Notes: generated by a model not told the origin, from the letters alone. A stretch of DNA of 38,351 bases from Streptosporangiaceae bacterium NEAU-GS5 (GCA_017592665.1 JAGFNW010000057.1:1-38351); one strand, 5' to 3'. Positions 22,437 to 31,504 are shown, counted from the first letter of the stretch. Program-made: numbers and translations.

Positions 22437-24191
22437 ATGCGAAGAGCCCCCCGCTTCGCATCAGCCCTGGTCACGCTGGCTGCGGTGGTGGGCGCGTCGC
22501 TGGTCGCCACGAGCAGCGCCCAGGCCGCGACGACCAGGTACGAGGCCGAGAACGCGACGATCTCGCAGGGCATCTTAGAAAGCACGCACACCGGGTTCTC
22601 CGGGACGGCGTACGTCAACGGCGACAACGTCGCCGGCAGCTTCCTCGAATTCACCATCAGCGCGCCGTCCTCCGGCAGCGCGACCCTGGCCATCAGGTAC
22701 GCCAACGGCACGACCGCCAACCGGCCGGCCGACGTCGCGGTCAACGGCACGGTCGTGTCCGCGAACCGGGCGTTCAACGCGACCGCCAACTGGGACACCT
22801 GGGCGACCTCGACGCTCACCGCGTCCCTGAACTCGGGCTCCAACACCGTGCGGATCACCGCTGCCGGCTCCGGCGGCAACCCGAACATCGACTTCATCGA
22901 CGTCACCACGGCCGACAGCCCGGCCACCTCCTACCAGGCCGAGGACGCCACCCTGTCGAACGCCACGGTCGCGACCAACCACACCGGCTTCACCGGCACC
23001 GGTTTCGTCGACTACGTGAACCAGACCGGCGGCTTCGTCCAGTGGAACGTCAGCGCCGCGAGCGCGGGCACGGCCACCCTGAGCTTCCGGTACGCCAACG
23101 GGACCACCTCCAACCGGCCCATGGACATCGCCGTCAACGGCACGGTCGTCTCGGCCGGCAAGGCGTTCAACGTGACCACCAACTGGGACACCTGGGTGAC
23201 CACGTCGGTGACGGCCACGCTCAACGCGGGCGCCAACACCGTACGGGCGACGGCGACCACGGCCAACGGCGGTCCGAACGTCGACCGCCTCGACGTCACC
23301 GTCAGCGGACCGCCCGACACGCAGGCCCCGTCCACTCCGACCGGCCTCACCGTGACCGGCACGACGTCGTCCAGCATCTCCCTGTCGTGGACCGCGTCCA
23401 GCGACAACGTGGGCGTCACCGGCTACCGCGTCTACGAGGGCTCGTCGGTCGTCGCCTCCCCCACCGGCACGACGGCGACCATCAGCGGCCTGTCGGCGAA
23501 CACCTCGCACACCTACACGGTCACGGCGGTCGACGCGGCCAACAACGAGTCGGGGCACAGCGCGAGCGCGAGCGGCACGACGCAGACCGGCGGCACCGGC
23601 GCGCCGACCGCGGCCGAGCTGATGGCCAAGGTGACCACCTGCAGCCAGATCTCCAACGGCAAGTACAAGACCGACGAGGACGTCAGCAGCGCCACGGTGG
23701 CCGTCTGCGAGAAGACCGGCGCGGTCTTCTGGAAGGCCGACATGGACATCGACTGCGACGGCATCCGGACCACGCAGTGCAACGAGAACACCGACTGCTG
23801 CTTCCAGGCCGACACGTTCTGCCACACGAGCGGCGACTCCCCGCTGAACGCGGCGCAGCTGCCGTACGTCGTGATCCCGAGCACGAGCAGCATCTGGAAC
23901 TACACGACAAAGGGAATCGGCTGCAAGACGGTCGTGGCGGTGATCTTCAACAACAAGGTCGAATACGCGGTGATGGGTGACACCGGACCATCCGGCATCA
24001 TCGGCGAGGCCTCGTACAAGACCGCGAGCGACCTCGGCATCAACCCCGACCCCAGCAACGGCGGCACCGACACCGGCGTGACGTACATCGTCTTCACCGG
24101 CAGCGGCACCAAGATCGCCACTGAGGAGAACCACCAGCAGGCCATCGACCTCGGTCAGACGCTGGCGCGCAACTTCATCAACAACAACTGA
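22437..24191 (+). CDS. Secreted GH75 chitosanase with two CBMs and an FN3 domain
   Basis: 584 residues. The signal peptide ends ATSSAQA (about residue 30). Two tandem CBM35/CBM6-like modules follow (RYEAENATISQGILESTHTG and SYQAEDATLSNATVATNHTG), each ending in NTVRxTA and a (ID/VD) strand. Next is a fibronectin type III domain (PSTPTGLTVTGTTSSSISLS, VTGYRVYEGSSVV). The C-terminal ~190 residues match GH75: VFWKADMDIDCDG, then C-rich NENTDCCFQADTFC, VGDTGP-like YAVMGDTGPSGIIGEAS, and a long C-terminal helix. GH75 enzymes hydrolyse beta-1,4-glucosamine links of chitosan outside the cell; an Asp in DMDIDCD and the Glu in GIIGEAS are the likely catalytic acids. GGAGG precedes ATG 22437 by 6 nt. 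Confidence 0.88.
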   Translation: MRRAPRFASALVTLAAVVGASLVATSSAQAATTRYEAENATISQGILESTHTGFSGTAYVNGDNVAGSFLEFTISAPSSGSATLAIRYANGTTANRPADVAVNGTVVSANRAFNATANWDTWATSTLTASLNSGSNTVRITAAGSGGNPNIDFIDVTTADSPATSYQAEDATLSNATVATNHTGFTGTGFVDYVNQTGGFVQWNVSAASAGTATLSFRYANGTTSNRPMDIAVNGTVVSAGKAFNVTTNWDTWVTTSVTATLNAGANTVRATATTANGGPNVDRLDVTVSGPPDTQAPSTPTGLTVTGTTSSSISLSWTASSDNVGVTGYRVYEGSSVVASPTGTTATISGLSANTSHTYTVTAVDAANNESGHSASASGTTQTGGTGAPTAAELMAKVTTCSQISNGKYKTDEDVSSATVAVCEKTGAVFWKADMDIDCDGIRTTQCNENTDCCFQADTFCHTSGDSPLNAAQLPYVVIPSTSSIWNYTTKGIGCKTVVAVIFNNKVEYAVMGDTGPSGIIGEASYKTASDLGINPDPSNGGTDTGVTYIVFTGSGTKIATEENHQQAIDLGQTLARNFINNN

Positions 24192-24202
24192 TATCCGTGA
24201 GT

Positions 24203-24232
24203 GGCCCGGGGGCGCTCCCAGCCCCCCGGGCC
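24203..24232. terminator. Bidirectional terminator
   Basis: GGCCCGGGGGC (24203-24213) pairs with GCCCCCCGGGCC (24221-24232), then TTTC. It lies between the chitosanase stop and the convergent NB-ARC gene stop. Confidence 0.75.
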
Positions 24233-24234
24233 TT

Positions 24235-26772
24235 TCACATGTCCAGCTTCGCTTGGACGCGCGCCACGGCCGGCACCTCGAGCGCCGCGTAGACCGCCTC
24301 GGCCTGCCGCCACCAGCGCGCCGCCCCGGGCGGATCGGCGTCGCCGAGCCCCTCGTACGCGCGGGCCTGCTGCAGCCGGTCCGCCGTCTCCACGGCCAGC
24401 GCGAGCGCGGCCTCGTGCTGGGAGACGCTCAGATCCAGGTCGCCGCCCTCGCACAGGGTCTCGCCGAGGCTGTTGAGCACCTGCGCCTGCACGCGCCGAT
24501 CGCCGAACTCGCGGGCCACGGCCAGCGCCTCCTCCAGCCGGTCGAGCGCCTCCTGGTGCTTGCCGAGCCGCCGTTGGACGAGGCCGATGGCGTCGAGCGC
24601 GAGCGCCTCGGCGCGGCCCTCGACCAGCTCGCGGCTGCTCGCCAGGGCCTGGCCGAAGTGGGTCAGCGCCGCGTCGTGGCGGCCGAGCCCGGCCAGCGCC
24701 TCGCCCAGCCCGAAGACCGCCTCCGCGATCACCCGCTGGTCGGCGACCTCCTGGCCGAGCCGCACGCCTTCCTGGAAGTGGCGCTCGGCCTCGGCGTACC
24801 GTTCGAGCCGCAGCAGGCCGTGGCCCATGTTGATGAGGTGGCCCGCCTCGCCGTCGCGGTCGCCGATCGACCGGGCGAAGGCCAGGCCGCGGCGGAAGTG
24901 GCCGAGCGCGTCGGAGAAGCGGCCCAGCTGGTCGGCGACCAGGCCGAGCCCCGCGTGGGTGGACAGGATCCATCTGTCGGTGGTCGGGCCCGGCAGATGG
25001 TGGTGGGCGTCGAGCGCCTGCTCCAGGCGGCGGTAGGCCTCCTCGGGTTCGCCGCGCCGCCAGTGCGTGATGCCGAGCGCGGTCAGCGCGCCCGCGTGGC
25101 CCGGGTCGTCGGGGGTGGTGACCGCGACGGCGTGGCCGTGGATGGCCAGCGCGTCCGTGCAGGGCCCGGCGCCCGATTCGAGATATTGCCAGAGCGTCTG
25201 GGACAGATCCGTGCTGTAGCGGGGGGCGGCGTGCAGGCTGACGGCGACCAGGTTGTCGCGCTCGGCGTCCAGCCAGGCCCGGGCGCGGGCCGGATCCCCC
25301 ACGTCGGGGATCGGCGTGGCCGCGGCCGGGACCTCGGGGCGGCCCCAGCGTTTGATGTAGAGGGCGTCCATCGCGGCCGACGCGGCCGCGCGGTAGTAGT
25401 CGAACAGCCGCCCGCGCGCCTCGGCCGCCTCGCGCGGGTCGAGCGCGGAGCCCGCGAGCTCGGTCGCGTACGCCCTGAGCATGTCGTGCATCGCATGCCG
25501 CCGGCCGTCGGAGCGCTGGGTCAGCTGGGCCCGGCCTAACGAGCGCAGCAGCCGTTCGGCCTCCTGGACGGGCGCGTCGGCGAGGGCGGCCATGGCGTAC
25601 GCGTCGAAATCGCGGCCGGGAAGGAGCCCCAGCAGCGCGAACGCCCGGGCCGGCGCGGGCGCGAGATGGCGATGCGACCACGAAAGGACCGTGCGGACCG
25701 ACGTGCTGGGGTCGCCCGCGTCGAGGAAGTCGAGGCGGCGGCGCTCCTCGCCGAGGTCGGCGACGAGCTCGGCGAGCGGGGCGCCGGGCCGGGCGGCGGC
25801 CTGCTCGGCGGCGACCCGCAGGGCCAGCGGCAGCCGCCAGCACAGCCGGGCCAGCTCAGCGGCGGCGGCCGCGTCATCGGTGACGCGGTCGCCGACCAGC
25901 TCGCGCAGCAGGTCGGCGGCCTCGGTGTCGGCAAGGACGTCGAGCTCGACCCGCCGGGCGCCGTCCCTGGCGACCAGGCCGGCGAGGTCGTCCCGGCTGG
26001 TGACGACGGCGAGGCAGGACGGGTTGCCCGGCAGCAGCGGCCTGACCTGCTCGGCCGCGTAGGCGTTGTCGAGCACGATCAGCATCCGGCGGCCGGCGAG
26101 CAGGCTCCGGTAGCGCGCTGCGCGCTCGTCCTCGTCCGGCGGTACGGCCGCCGACTCCACGCCCAGACTGCGCAGGAACCGCGCGAGCGCGGCCGCGGGG
26201 GTGAGCGGCTCGTTCGGGTCGTAGCCGCGGAGGTTCACATAGAGCTGCCCGTCGGGAAATCGCTCGGCGACCCCGTGCGCCCAGCGAAGCGCGAACGCGG
26301 TCTTGCCCACGCCACCTGTGCCCGTTATGGCGATCACCGCGTCGCCCGCGGCCAGCATGGCGTCGAGGGCGGCCAGCGGTGACTCCCGGCCGGCGAACAC
26401 CGAGGGTGCGGCCGGCAGCTCGCGCGGGACCGGCGCCCGCTCGGCCGTGGGCGCTCCCGTCCCGGCGCGGCGCGCGTCGGCGACCCGGTCGCGGGCCGTG
26501 GCCAGCGCGCCCTGCTCGCGCGGCGCGGCGCCGAGCAGCCGGGTCAGCGTGTCGAAGCGGTCGGTCGGAGGCAACGCGGAGCCGGTCAGGTATCCCCCGA
26601 TGATCGCCGTGGACCAGCCGGTCAGCGCGGCCAGTTCGCGGTAGGTGAGCTCCGGCCCTCCCCTGGCGCGGGCCTCGCGGCGGCGGAGCCGGCGCAGCAG
26701 GCGGGCCAGATCTGCTGAGGTCGTGACGGCCGCCGCGGCATCGAGCATCGGCGCCGTCGCCTGCTCAGGCAT
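24235..26772 (-). CDS. HTH-NB-ARC-TPR regulator (STAND ATPase)
   Basis: 845 residues from ATG 26772 (GGAAGGGG upstream). An XRE-type helix-turn-helix occupies residues ~40-80 (TYRELAALTGWSTAIIGGYL). The STAND ATPase has Walker A GTGGVGKT (151-158), Walker B RRMLIVLDN (~228-236), a LPLAL motif (~314) and MHDMLRAYA (~428). The C-terminal half is a run of TPR repeats (for example ALDAIGLVQRRLGKHQEALD and NSLGETLCEGGDLDLSVSQH). Such proteins act as ATP-dependent switches, usually transcriptional activators of nearby genes. The divergent flavin monooxygenase gene is the obvious candidate target. All ATPase motifs look intact. Confidence 0.92.
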   Translation of the reverse strand: MPEQATAPMLDAAAAVTTSADLARLLRRLRRREARARGGPELTYRELAALTGWSTAIIGGYLTGSALPPTDRFDTLTRLLGAAPREQGALATARDRVADARRAGTGAPTAERAPVPRELPAAPSVFAGRESPLAALDAMLAAGDAVIAITGTGGVGKTAFALRWAHGVAERFPDGQLYVNLRGYDPNEPLTPAAALARFLRSLGVESAAVPPDEDERAARYRSLLAGRRMLIVLDNAYAAEQVRPLLPGNPSCLAVVTSRDDLAGLVARDGARRVELDVLADTEAADLLRELVGDRVTDDAAAAAELARLCWRLPLALRVAAEQAAARPGAPLAELVADLGEERRRLDFLDAGDPSTSVRTVLSWSHRHLAPAPARAFALLGLLPGRDFDAYAMAALADAPVQEAERLLRSLGRAQLTQRSDGRRHAMHDMLRAYATELAGSALDPREAAEARGRLFDYYRAAASAAMDALYIKRWGRPEVPAAATPIPDVGDPARARAWLDAERDNLVAVSLHAAPRYSTDLSQTLWQYLESGAGPCTDALAIHGHAVAVTTPDDPGHAGALTALGITHWRRGEPEEAYRRLEQALDAHHHLPGPTTDRWILSTHAGLGLVADQLGRFSDALGHFRRGLAFARSIGDRDGEAGHLINMGHGLLRLERYAEAERHFQEGVRLGQEVADQRVIAEAVFGLGEALAGLGRHDAALTHFGQALASSRELVEGRAEALALDAIGLVQRRLGKHQEALDRLEEALAVAREFGDRRVQAQVLNSLGETLCEGGDLDLSVSQHEAALALAVETADRLQQARAYEGLGDADPPGAARWWRQAEAVYAALEVPAVARVQAKLDM

Positions 26773-26836
26773 GGTCGCCCCTTCCCGGAAGCGATGCTTT
26801 GCGCCGCCGTCCAGAAATGTCAAGCGGCGTCCGACG

Positions 26837-26877
26837 ATGTCTGATTTCTTGCGCGATTCCGGTGGCCCACCAGACAT
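26837..26877. promoter_or_regulatory. Inverted repeat in the divergent NB-ARC/monooxygenase region
   Basis: ATGTCTG (26837-26843) and CAGACAT (26871-26877) are 7-bp arms 27 bp apart in the 140-bp intergenic gap. They may bind the neighbouring HTH regulator. Confidence 0.4.
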
Positions 26878-26912
26878 GATCCTACGAACTGCTCGGGACG
26901 GGAGGACCGGCC

Positions 26913-28223
26913 ATGGGGTCACATCGCGCGCTTGTTCTAGGGGGAAGCGTGGCAGGTCTCCTCGCGGCCGGGGCTCTCGCCGGCGCGTACGACGAGGTGC
27001 TGCTGGCCGACCGCGACCCGTTGCCGGAGGAGGTGTCGGCCCGGCAGCGGCGCGGCGTGCCGCACGGGCGGCACGCGCACGGCCTGCTCGGCGGCGGCCT
27101 CGAAGCGATGGAGGAACTACTTCCCGGCATCGGCGACGACCTGGTCAAGGCGGGCGTGCCGGTGGGCGACATCTCCGCGAACATCCGGCTCTGTGTGAAC
27201 GGCCGCCGCCTGCGGCCGGTGTCGCTCGGCTTCCGGTCGCTGTCGGTCAGCAGACCGTATTTGGAGAGCAGCGTACGAGATCGGGTCGCCGCCCTGCCGA
27301 ACGTGACGATCCTCGGCGACCACGACGTGGTCGGGCTGCTCACGCGTGCCGAGGGGAACCAGGTGGTGGGGGCCACACTGCGGTCGCGCACCCCTGACGG
27401 CGCCGACGTCGGCTACCTGGCCGACCTGGTGGTCGACGCGACCGGCCGCGGCTCGCGCGCCCCGGTTTGGCTGGGCGAGCTCGGCTATCCTGCGCCGGCC
27501 GAGGAGCGGGTGACGGTCGACCTGATCTACACCACACGGGTGTTCACGGCGCCCGCCGACGCGCTCGGCGAGGACATCGCGATCATCGTGGCGCCGACCG
27601 TGGCACACCCGCGGGGCGGCGTGGCGCAGCGGCTGGAGGACGGTAAGGTCCTCGTCACGCTGTTCGGGATCCTGGGCGACGCGGCCCCAGAGGATCTGCG
27701 CGGATTTCTTGAGTTCGCGGCCACGCTGCCCCGGCCCGACATCGCCGGGTCGCTTGCGCGGGCCACGCCGTGCGGCGAGCCGTGGGGCTTCCGCTTCCCG
27801 GCCAGTATCCGTCGCAGATATGAGCGGCTCGACCGGTTTCCTGCGGGTCTGCTCGCGCTCGGCGACGCCGTGTGCAGCTTCAACCCTCAATATGGCCAGG
27901 GCATGAGCGTGGCCGCCCAGGAGGCCGTCGTGCTGCGCCGGATGGCGGAGACCGCGCTCGACCCGCTGGAGTTCTTCCGGGCCATCGCCCCCGTCGTCGA
28001 CGTGCCCTGGCAGATCGCCGTCGGCGCCGACCTCGCCTTTCCCGGTGTCGCCGGAGCCCGTACGGCCATGGGCCGGTTCGTCAACGCCTACCTGCGGAGG
28101 CTGCACGCGGCGGCCGAGCACGACGCGGTGGCGGCCGGCGCCTTCATCCGGGTCGCCCATCTGCTCGCGCCGCCGAGCGCGCTGTTCCGGCCATCTGTCG
28201 CTCTGCGGGTGCTCCGAGGTTGA
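26913..28223 (+). CDS. FAD-dependent monooxygenase/oxidoreductase
   Basis: 436 residues. The Rossmann start is ALVLGGSVAGLLAAGALAGA, with acidic LLADRD at the second strand end. The DG-type motif is VVDATGRGSRAP, and the FAD ribityl-binding GLLALGDAVCSFNPQYGQGM is near the C-terminus. This is the layout of group A flavoprotein hydroxylases and halogenase-like oxidoreductases; no WxWxI halogenase motif was seen. ATG 26913 follows GGGAGG by 7 nt. It is divergent from the NB-ARC regulator, suggesting a stand-alone modifying or detoxifying enzyme; no biosynthetic cluster surrounds it. Confidence 0.88.
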   Translation: MGSHRALVLGGSVAGLLAAGALAGAYDEVLLADRDPLPEEVSARQRRGVPHGRHAHGLLGGGLEAMEELLPGIGDDLVKAGVPVGDISANIRLCVNGRRLRPVSLGFRSLSVSRPYLESSVRDRVAALPNVTILGDHDVVGLLTRAEGNQVVGATLRSRTPDGADVGYLADLVVDATGRGSRAPVWLGELGYPAPAEERVTVDLIYTTRVFTAPADALGEDIAIIVAPTVAHPRGGVAQRLEDGKVLVTLFGILGDAAPEDLRGFLEFAATLPRPDIAGSLARATPCGEPWGFRFPASIRRRYERLDRFPAGLLALGDAVCSFNPQYGQGMSVAAQEAVVLRRMAETALDPLEFFRAIAPVVDVPWQIAVGADLAFPGVAGARTAMGRFVNAYLRRLHAAAEHDAVAAGAFIRVAHLLAPPSALFRPSVALRVLRG

Positions 28224-28230
28224 TTGTTTT

Positions 28231-28246
28231 ACAACCGATTGGTTGT
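28231..28246. promoter_or_regulatory. Palindromic operator of the ArsR operon
   Basis: ACAACC-GATT-GGTTGT is perfect; a further half-site GGTTGT occurs at ~28257-28262. It lies 33 bp upstream of the arsR-like start, in the promoter position. Confidence 0.6.
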
Positions 28247-28278
28247 GCAACTGAGGGGTTGTTAGTAGAGTCGGCGGC

Positions 28279-28635
28279 ATGGTTGTCGTCGAAGACGAAT
28301 TGAGCGATGAATTGAGCCGCGTTTTCGCGGCGCTGGCCGACCCGACCAGGCGCGCGATCCTGGAGCGGCTGGCGGAGGGCGACGCGACCGTCAATGAGCT
28401 GGCCGAGCCGTTCGCCATGTCGCAGCAGGCCGTGTCGAAGCACCTGAAGGTGCTGGAGCGCGCCCGCCTCATCTCACGGTCGCGGACGGCGCAGTCGCGG
28501 CCGTGCGCGCTCGACCCCGAGCGTCTCGACAGGGCGGCCGGCTGGATCGCGCGGCACCAGAAGATCTGGGCCGACCGGCACGACCGCCTGGAGCAGCACC
28601 TGGCCGCCCTCCGCGCCAAGCGGAACGACGCATGA
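28279..28635 (+). CDS. ArsR-family regulator
   Basis: 118 residues. The winged helix is FAALADPTRRAILERLAEGD then ATVNELAEPFAMSQQAVSKH and LKVLERARLISRSR. It lacks the metal-binding ELCVCDL motif, placing it in the subgroup that is genetically linked to AHSA1/SRPBCC genes. Its stop overlaps the next start by 4 nt (ATGA). It presumably represses this three-gene operon through the palindrome upstream. Confidence 0.94.
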   Translation: MVVVEDELSDELSRVFAALADPTRRAILERLAEGDATVNELAEPFAMSQQAVSKHLKVLERARLISRSRTAQSRPCALDPERLDRAAGWIARHQKIWADRHDRLEQHLAALRAKRNDA

Positions 28636-29093
28636 CAGGCGTGAGCGATGGGGCCGGCGAGACCGGCGAGCTGACCTTCAGCCGGATCCACGAGGCCTCG
28701 CGTGAGCTGCTGTTCGACTGCATGACCATGCCTGAGCACCTCGCCCATTTCTGGGGCCCGGCCGGGACGACCGCGCCGCTCGACGGGATCGTCGTGGAGC
28801 TGAGACCCGGCGGCAGGTTCGAGACCACGATGGTCAGCGACGCCGACGGCAGCACCTACACCATGCGCGCCGTCTACGTGGAGGTGCGCCGCCCCGATCG
28901 GCTGGAGTGGATCGAGCCCGGAGTCGAGGGCGGCATGCGCACCACGATCACCTTCGTCGACCTGCGCGACGGCCGCACCGAGGTGATCACCCATCAGACC
29001 AACGTCCCGGCCGCCTACCTGAACGCCGAAGCCCGGGCCGGTTTCAACACCAGCCTCGACCGCTTCGACGCCTACCTCGCGACGCTTATCTAG
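28632..29093 (+). CDS. AHSA1/SRPBCC-family protein
   Basis: 153 residues with the AHSA1 pattern: ELTFSRIHEASRELLFDCMT then PEHLAHFWGPAGTTAP, ELRPGGRFETTMVS, RPDRLEWIEPG and a C-terminal helix FNTSLDRFDAYLATL. The fold binds hydrophobic small molecules. The pairing with an overlapping ArsR gene is a recurrent arrangement whose ligand is generally unknown. Confidence 0.92.
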   Translation: MTGVSDGAGETGELTFSRIHEASRELLFDCMTMPEHLAHFWGPAGTTAPLDGIVVELRPGGRFETTMVSDADGSTYTMRAVYVEVRRPDRLEWIEPGVEGGMRTTITFVDLRDGRTEVITHQTNVPAAYLNAEARAGFNTSLDRFDAYLATLI

Positions 29094-29114
29094 ACGCTTA
29101 TCCAGGAGGCATTC

Positions 29115-29909
29115 ATGTCCACCTTCGCTTCGTCCACCTTCAATTCGCATGACGGCACCGTGATCGCGTACGAGCGGGCCGGAAGCGGGCCGCCGGTCGT
29201 CCTCGTCGACGGCGCCATGTGCTTTCGCGGCGCCGGGCCGATGACCCCGCTCGCCGAGCGCTTGCGCGACCGCTTCACCGTTTACACCTACGACCGGCGC
29301 GGCCGGGGCGGCAGCTCCGACACCCTGCCTTACGCGGCCGAGCGCGAGGTCGAAGACCTGCGGGCCCTCATCGCCGAGGCCGGCGGCGAGGCGTATGTGT
29401 ACGCCATCTCCTCTGGCGGAGCACTGGCCCTGCGCACCGCGGCCGCCGAGCCGGGGATCACCAAGCTGGCGATCTACGAGGTGCCTTACATGGCCGAGGT
29501 CGGCGAGGAGACCGAGGCCAAGGAGTACGGCGAGCGCCTGCTCGAACTCCTCGCCGCCGGCCAGAGGGGCGACGCCGTGGCCCTGTTCATGTCGCGGGTG
29601 GGCATCCCCGCGCAGATCATCGACGGCATGCGGAGCGGGCCCGGCTGGGCCGGAATGGAGGCGATCGCGCCCACTCTCGCGTACGACGATGCCGTGCTCG
29701 ATGGCGGAGCCATCCCCCGGGCCCTCGCCGCGCGCATCACCATCCCCGCCCTCGTGATCGCAGGCGGCGCGAGCCCTGATCGACTCCAAGCCGCCGCCCA
29801 GGCCACCGCCGACGCCCTGCCCACCGCCCAATTCCGCGTGCTGGACGGCCAGACCCACGACGTCCACCCCGACGCCCTGGCCCCCACCCTCCACGAGTTC
29901 TTCAACTAG
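29115..29909 (+). CDS. Alpha/beta-hydrolase
   Basis: 264 residues. Strand and oxyanion region GPPVVLVDGAMCFRG (usually HG), then YDRRGRGGSSDT. The nucleophile elbow is YAISSGGALAL, with S-S-G-G for the usual G-x-S-x-G, so the first Gly is Ile-Ser. Asp is probably in VIAGGASPDRLQ and His in LDGQTHDVHP. AGGAGG precedes ATG 29115. It is the third gene of the ArsR operon, 21 bp after AHSA1. It is likely an esterase or lactonase-type enzyme; substrate unknown. Confidence 0.88.
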   Translation: MSTFASSTFNSHDGTVIAYERAGSGPPVVLVDGAMCFRGAGPMTPLAERLRDRFTVYTYDRRGRGGSSDTLPYAAEREVEDLRALIAEAGGEAYVYAISSGGALALRTAAAEPGITKLAIYEVPYMAEVGEETEAKEYGERLLELLAAGQRGDAVALFMSRVGIPAQIIDGMRSGPGWAGMEAIAPTLAYDDAVLDGGAIPRALAARITIPALVIAGGASPDRLQAAAQATADALPTAQFRVLDGQTHDVHPDALAPTLHEFFN

Positions 29910-30191
29910 CCCCTGTTCTCAACATCCGCTTCCCACACCTGACCCCGACACCTGATCCCCGCCATCGCCCCCGTGGGCCGCCACCGCGCGGCCACCGAGC
30001 TGCCCTGGAGCCGCCACCGAGCCGCTGGAACGGCTGCCGCCTACAGCCGGCCAGCTATCGGTGGTGCCTCCGGCGGGGGCGCTCCGGCTCCTGGAAGGGA
30101 TCCAACCCCCTTCCCGCCCGCCTTCTACCCTTGGCGAGCCGAGCAGACCGTCACTGCTTCGCGGCGGGTCGACGGGACTGATTTTTGGGAC

Positions 30192-31013
30192 CTAATCCCA
30201 TATGACGGCGTCAAACACGGCACAGTAGCAGTCGGGGTATTTGATCAATTTTAGTCGGGCGACACGACGTTCACTCGTTCTAACGCAGGTGATATCACCA
30301 ATCCGCAATTCCATAGTGTTGACTCCAGCTGCATCCGCATAGGTCGCACAGTCGGAGTAGGAAGGAACACCAGCCGAACTCCATTTTGCCCAGGTTGCTC
30401 CACCGGTCGAGTAGATTTGCCCATTAATAAAGTTATACGAAAAGTCGCCGCCTTCGCCGTCTTCCTCGATATCTATCGGCGGATTGTGGTCAAGGTCCTT
30501 ATCCCCTTTGCTGCTGATCGAAACCGCTCCTTTATACCTCGTTGATGGAACTCCTTGGGAGCTAGGGACCGTGTTGCTTGGGTTGCCAGAAGGCTCCGAG
30601 CTTGCGTTTTCCTCGGATTGGGGAACTTTCGAAGGAGTCGCCGTTACGGTCACAGTGGCTGTAACCGTCGAATTGGGTTGAGGACTTCTCGTCGACAGAT
30701 CTTCGATTGCCCCGCTCTCCGTGCTCACCGGCAAACTATTCGCAAGAACGAATAGCGGTATCGCAATTGCCAGGAAAAGCACCGCCGCCAAGGTGGTGAG
30801 TTTCGTGTCAAGCTTTCCAGCTTTCCAAAGATGGATTGATCGAAGTAGTATGGCGCCGAATAGACCGGCTATGACTATCACCAGCGCTCTGCCTAAGGGG
30901 CTAGTCACGTTAAACATGCCCACTAATAGGCCGGTGAAGTCGATGGCTAGGCCAGTCCATAAGAGCAAGGTCCCGCTTCGGCGATCAAGATCGCCGCTTT
31001 CGGCATCGGACAT
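30192..31013 (-). CDS. Membrane protein with extracellular Cys-containing domain
   Basis: 273 residues with three membrane helices: LLLWTGLAIDFTGLLVGMFN, LGRALVIVIAGLFGAILLRS and LAAVLFLAIAIPLFVLANSL. A Ser/Thr/Pro-rich linker (~100-165, VTATVTVTATPSKVP) follows, then a ~100-residue C-terminal domain with four Cys (SDCATYADAAGVN, GDITCVRTSERRVARLKLI, YPDCYCAVFD). The C-terminal pattern CxxxxxxxG...xCVRTxxxRVAxL recurs in actinomycete surface proteins. ATG 31013 follows AAAGGAC. GC is lower than the neighbours, suggesting acquisition. A ligand-sensing surface protein is plausible, but function is unknown. Confidence 0.75.
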   Translation of the reverse strand: MSDAESGDLDRRSGTLLLWTGLAIDFTGLLVGMFNVTSPLGRALVIVIAGLFGAILLRSIHLWKAGKLDTKLTTLAAVLFLAIAIPLFVLANSLPVSTESGAIEDLSTRSPQPNSTVTATVTVTATPSKVPQSEENASSEPSGNPSNTVPSSQGVPSTRYKGAVSISSKGDKDLDHNPPIDIEEDGEGGDFSYNFINGQIYSTGGATWAKWSSAGVPSYSDCATYADAAGVNTMELRIGDITCVRTSERRVARLKLIKYPDCYCAVFDAVIWD

Positions 31014-31504
31014 TGAAGTCCTTTAACATCGTGATGGGGCTCTCCGACTGTTCGATGCGCAGACTAATGGACACCAAGGGATCGGGACCGGGCTTTGCGG
31101 ACAAATAGCCCGCGCTAGCGCCGGCAACCCTCACTCCTGACCCCCGAAGAGCTCGCGCACGCAGGCATCGATCTCGTCATCTAGCCCCGCCCGATCAGCC
31201 CGACATGATCAGCCCGCCAATCCCCCGGCACAGTGGGCTCAGGCTTTCTCTACTGGTTCAAGAGGCACGCCCTACGGGCGGGCCGCCGCTGCGGCCAGCG
31301 GCTCCCGGGCATGCGGCTCTCGGCGGGTCCCGGGCCGCGCGGCCACACCCAGGCACCCTCTCACCTAGAGATCATTGTCGCGTACAGCTATGGGGGCCCT
31401 GAAGGCGTTTGCCTTATTCGGACGAAATTTCTCCGCCTATGGTGGCGTTAGTCTAAAATCTCAGTTCGCCGTGATCATCAGTACTTGATCAAGTAGGAGA
31501 CGAC
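31014..31504. other. 491 bp without a gene
   Basis: No supported gene. One short plus frame ends LTPEELAHAGIDLVI at about 31187, which could be a leftover gene 3' end. The ribosome binding site of the lipoprotein gene (TAGGAG) is at the right edge. It separates two lower-GC surface genes. Confidence 0.4.

Noticed and set aside
22575-24134. Long frames overlapping the chitosanase (minus strand 519 codons, plus strand 518 codons)
   Set aside because: Shadows; the chitosanase frame has a signal peptide, RBS and recognisable domains.
24155-25843. 562- and 428-codon frames opposite or beside the NB-ARC gene
   Set aside because: Arg/Gly/Pro-rich shadow translations of the TPR region.
22437-28223. 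A secondary-metabolite biosynthetic cluster around the flavin monooxygenase
   Set aside because: No PKS, NRPS, terpene synthase or RiPP genes are nearby; the neighbours are a chitosanase, a STAND regulator and an ArsR operon.
27117-29894. A 925-codon open frame on the minus strand
   Set aside because: It runs antisense to the monooxygenase, ArsR, AHSA1 and hydrolase genes, is made of His/Gly/Val-rich low-information sequence, and is explained by G/C bias at third codon positions.
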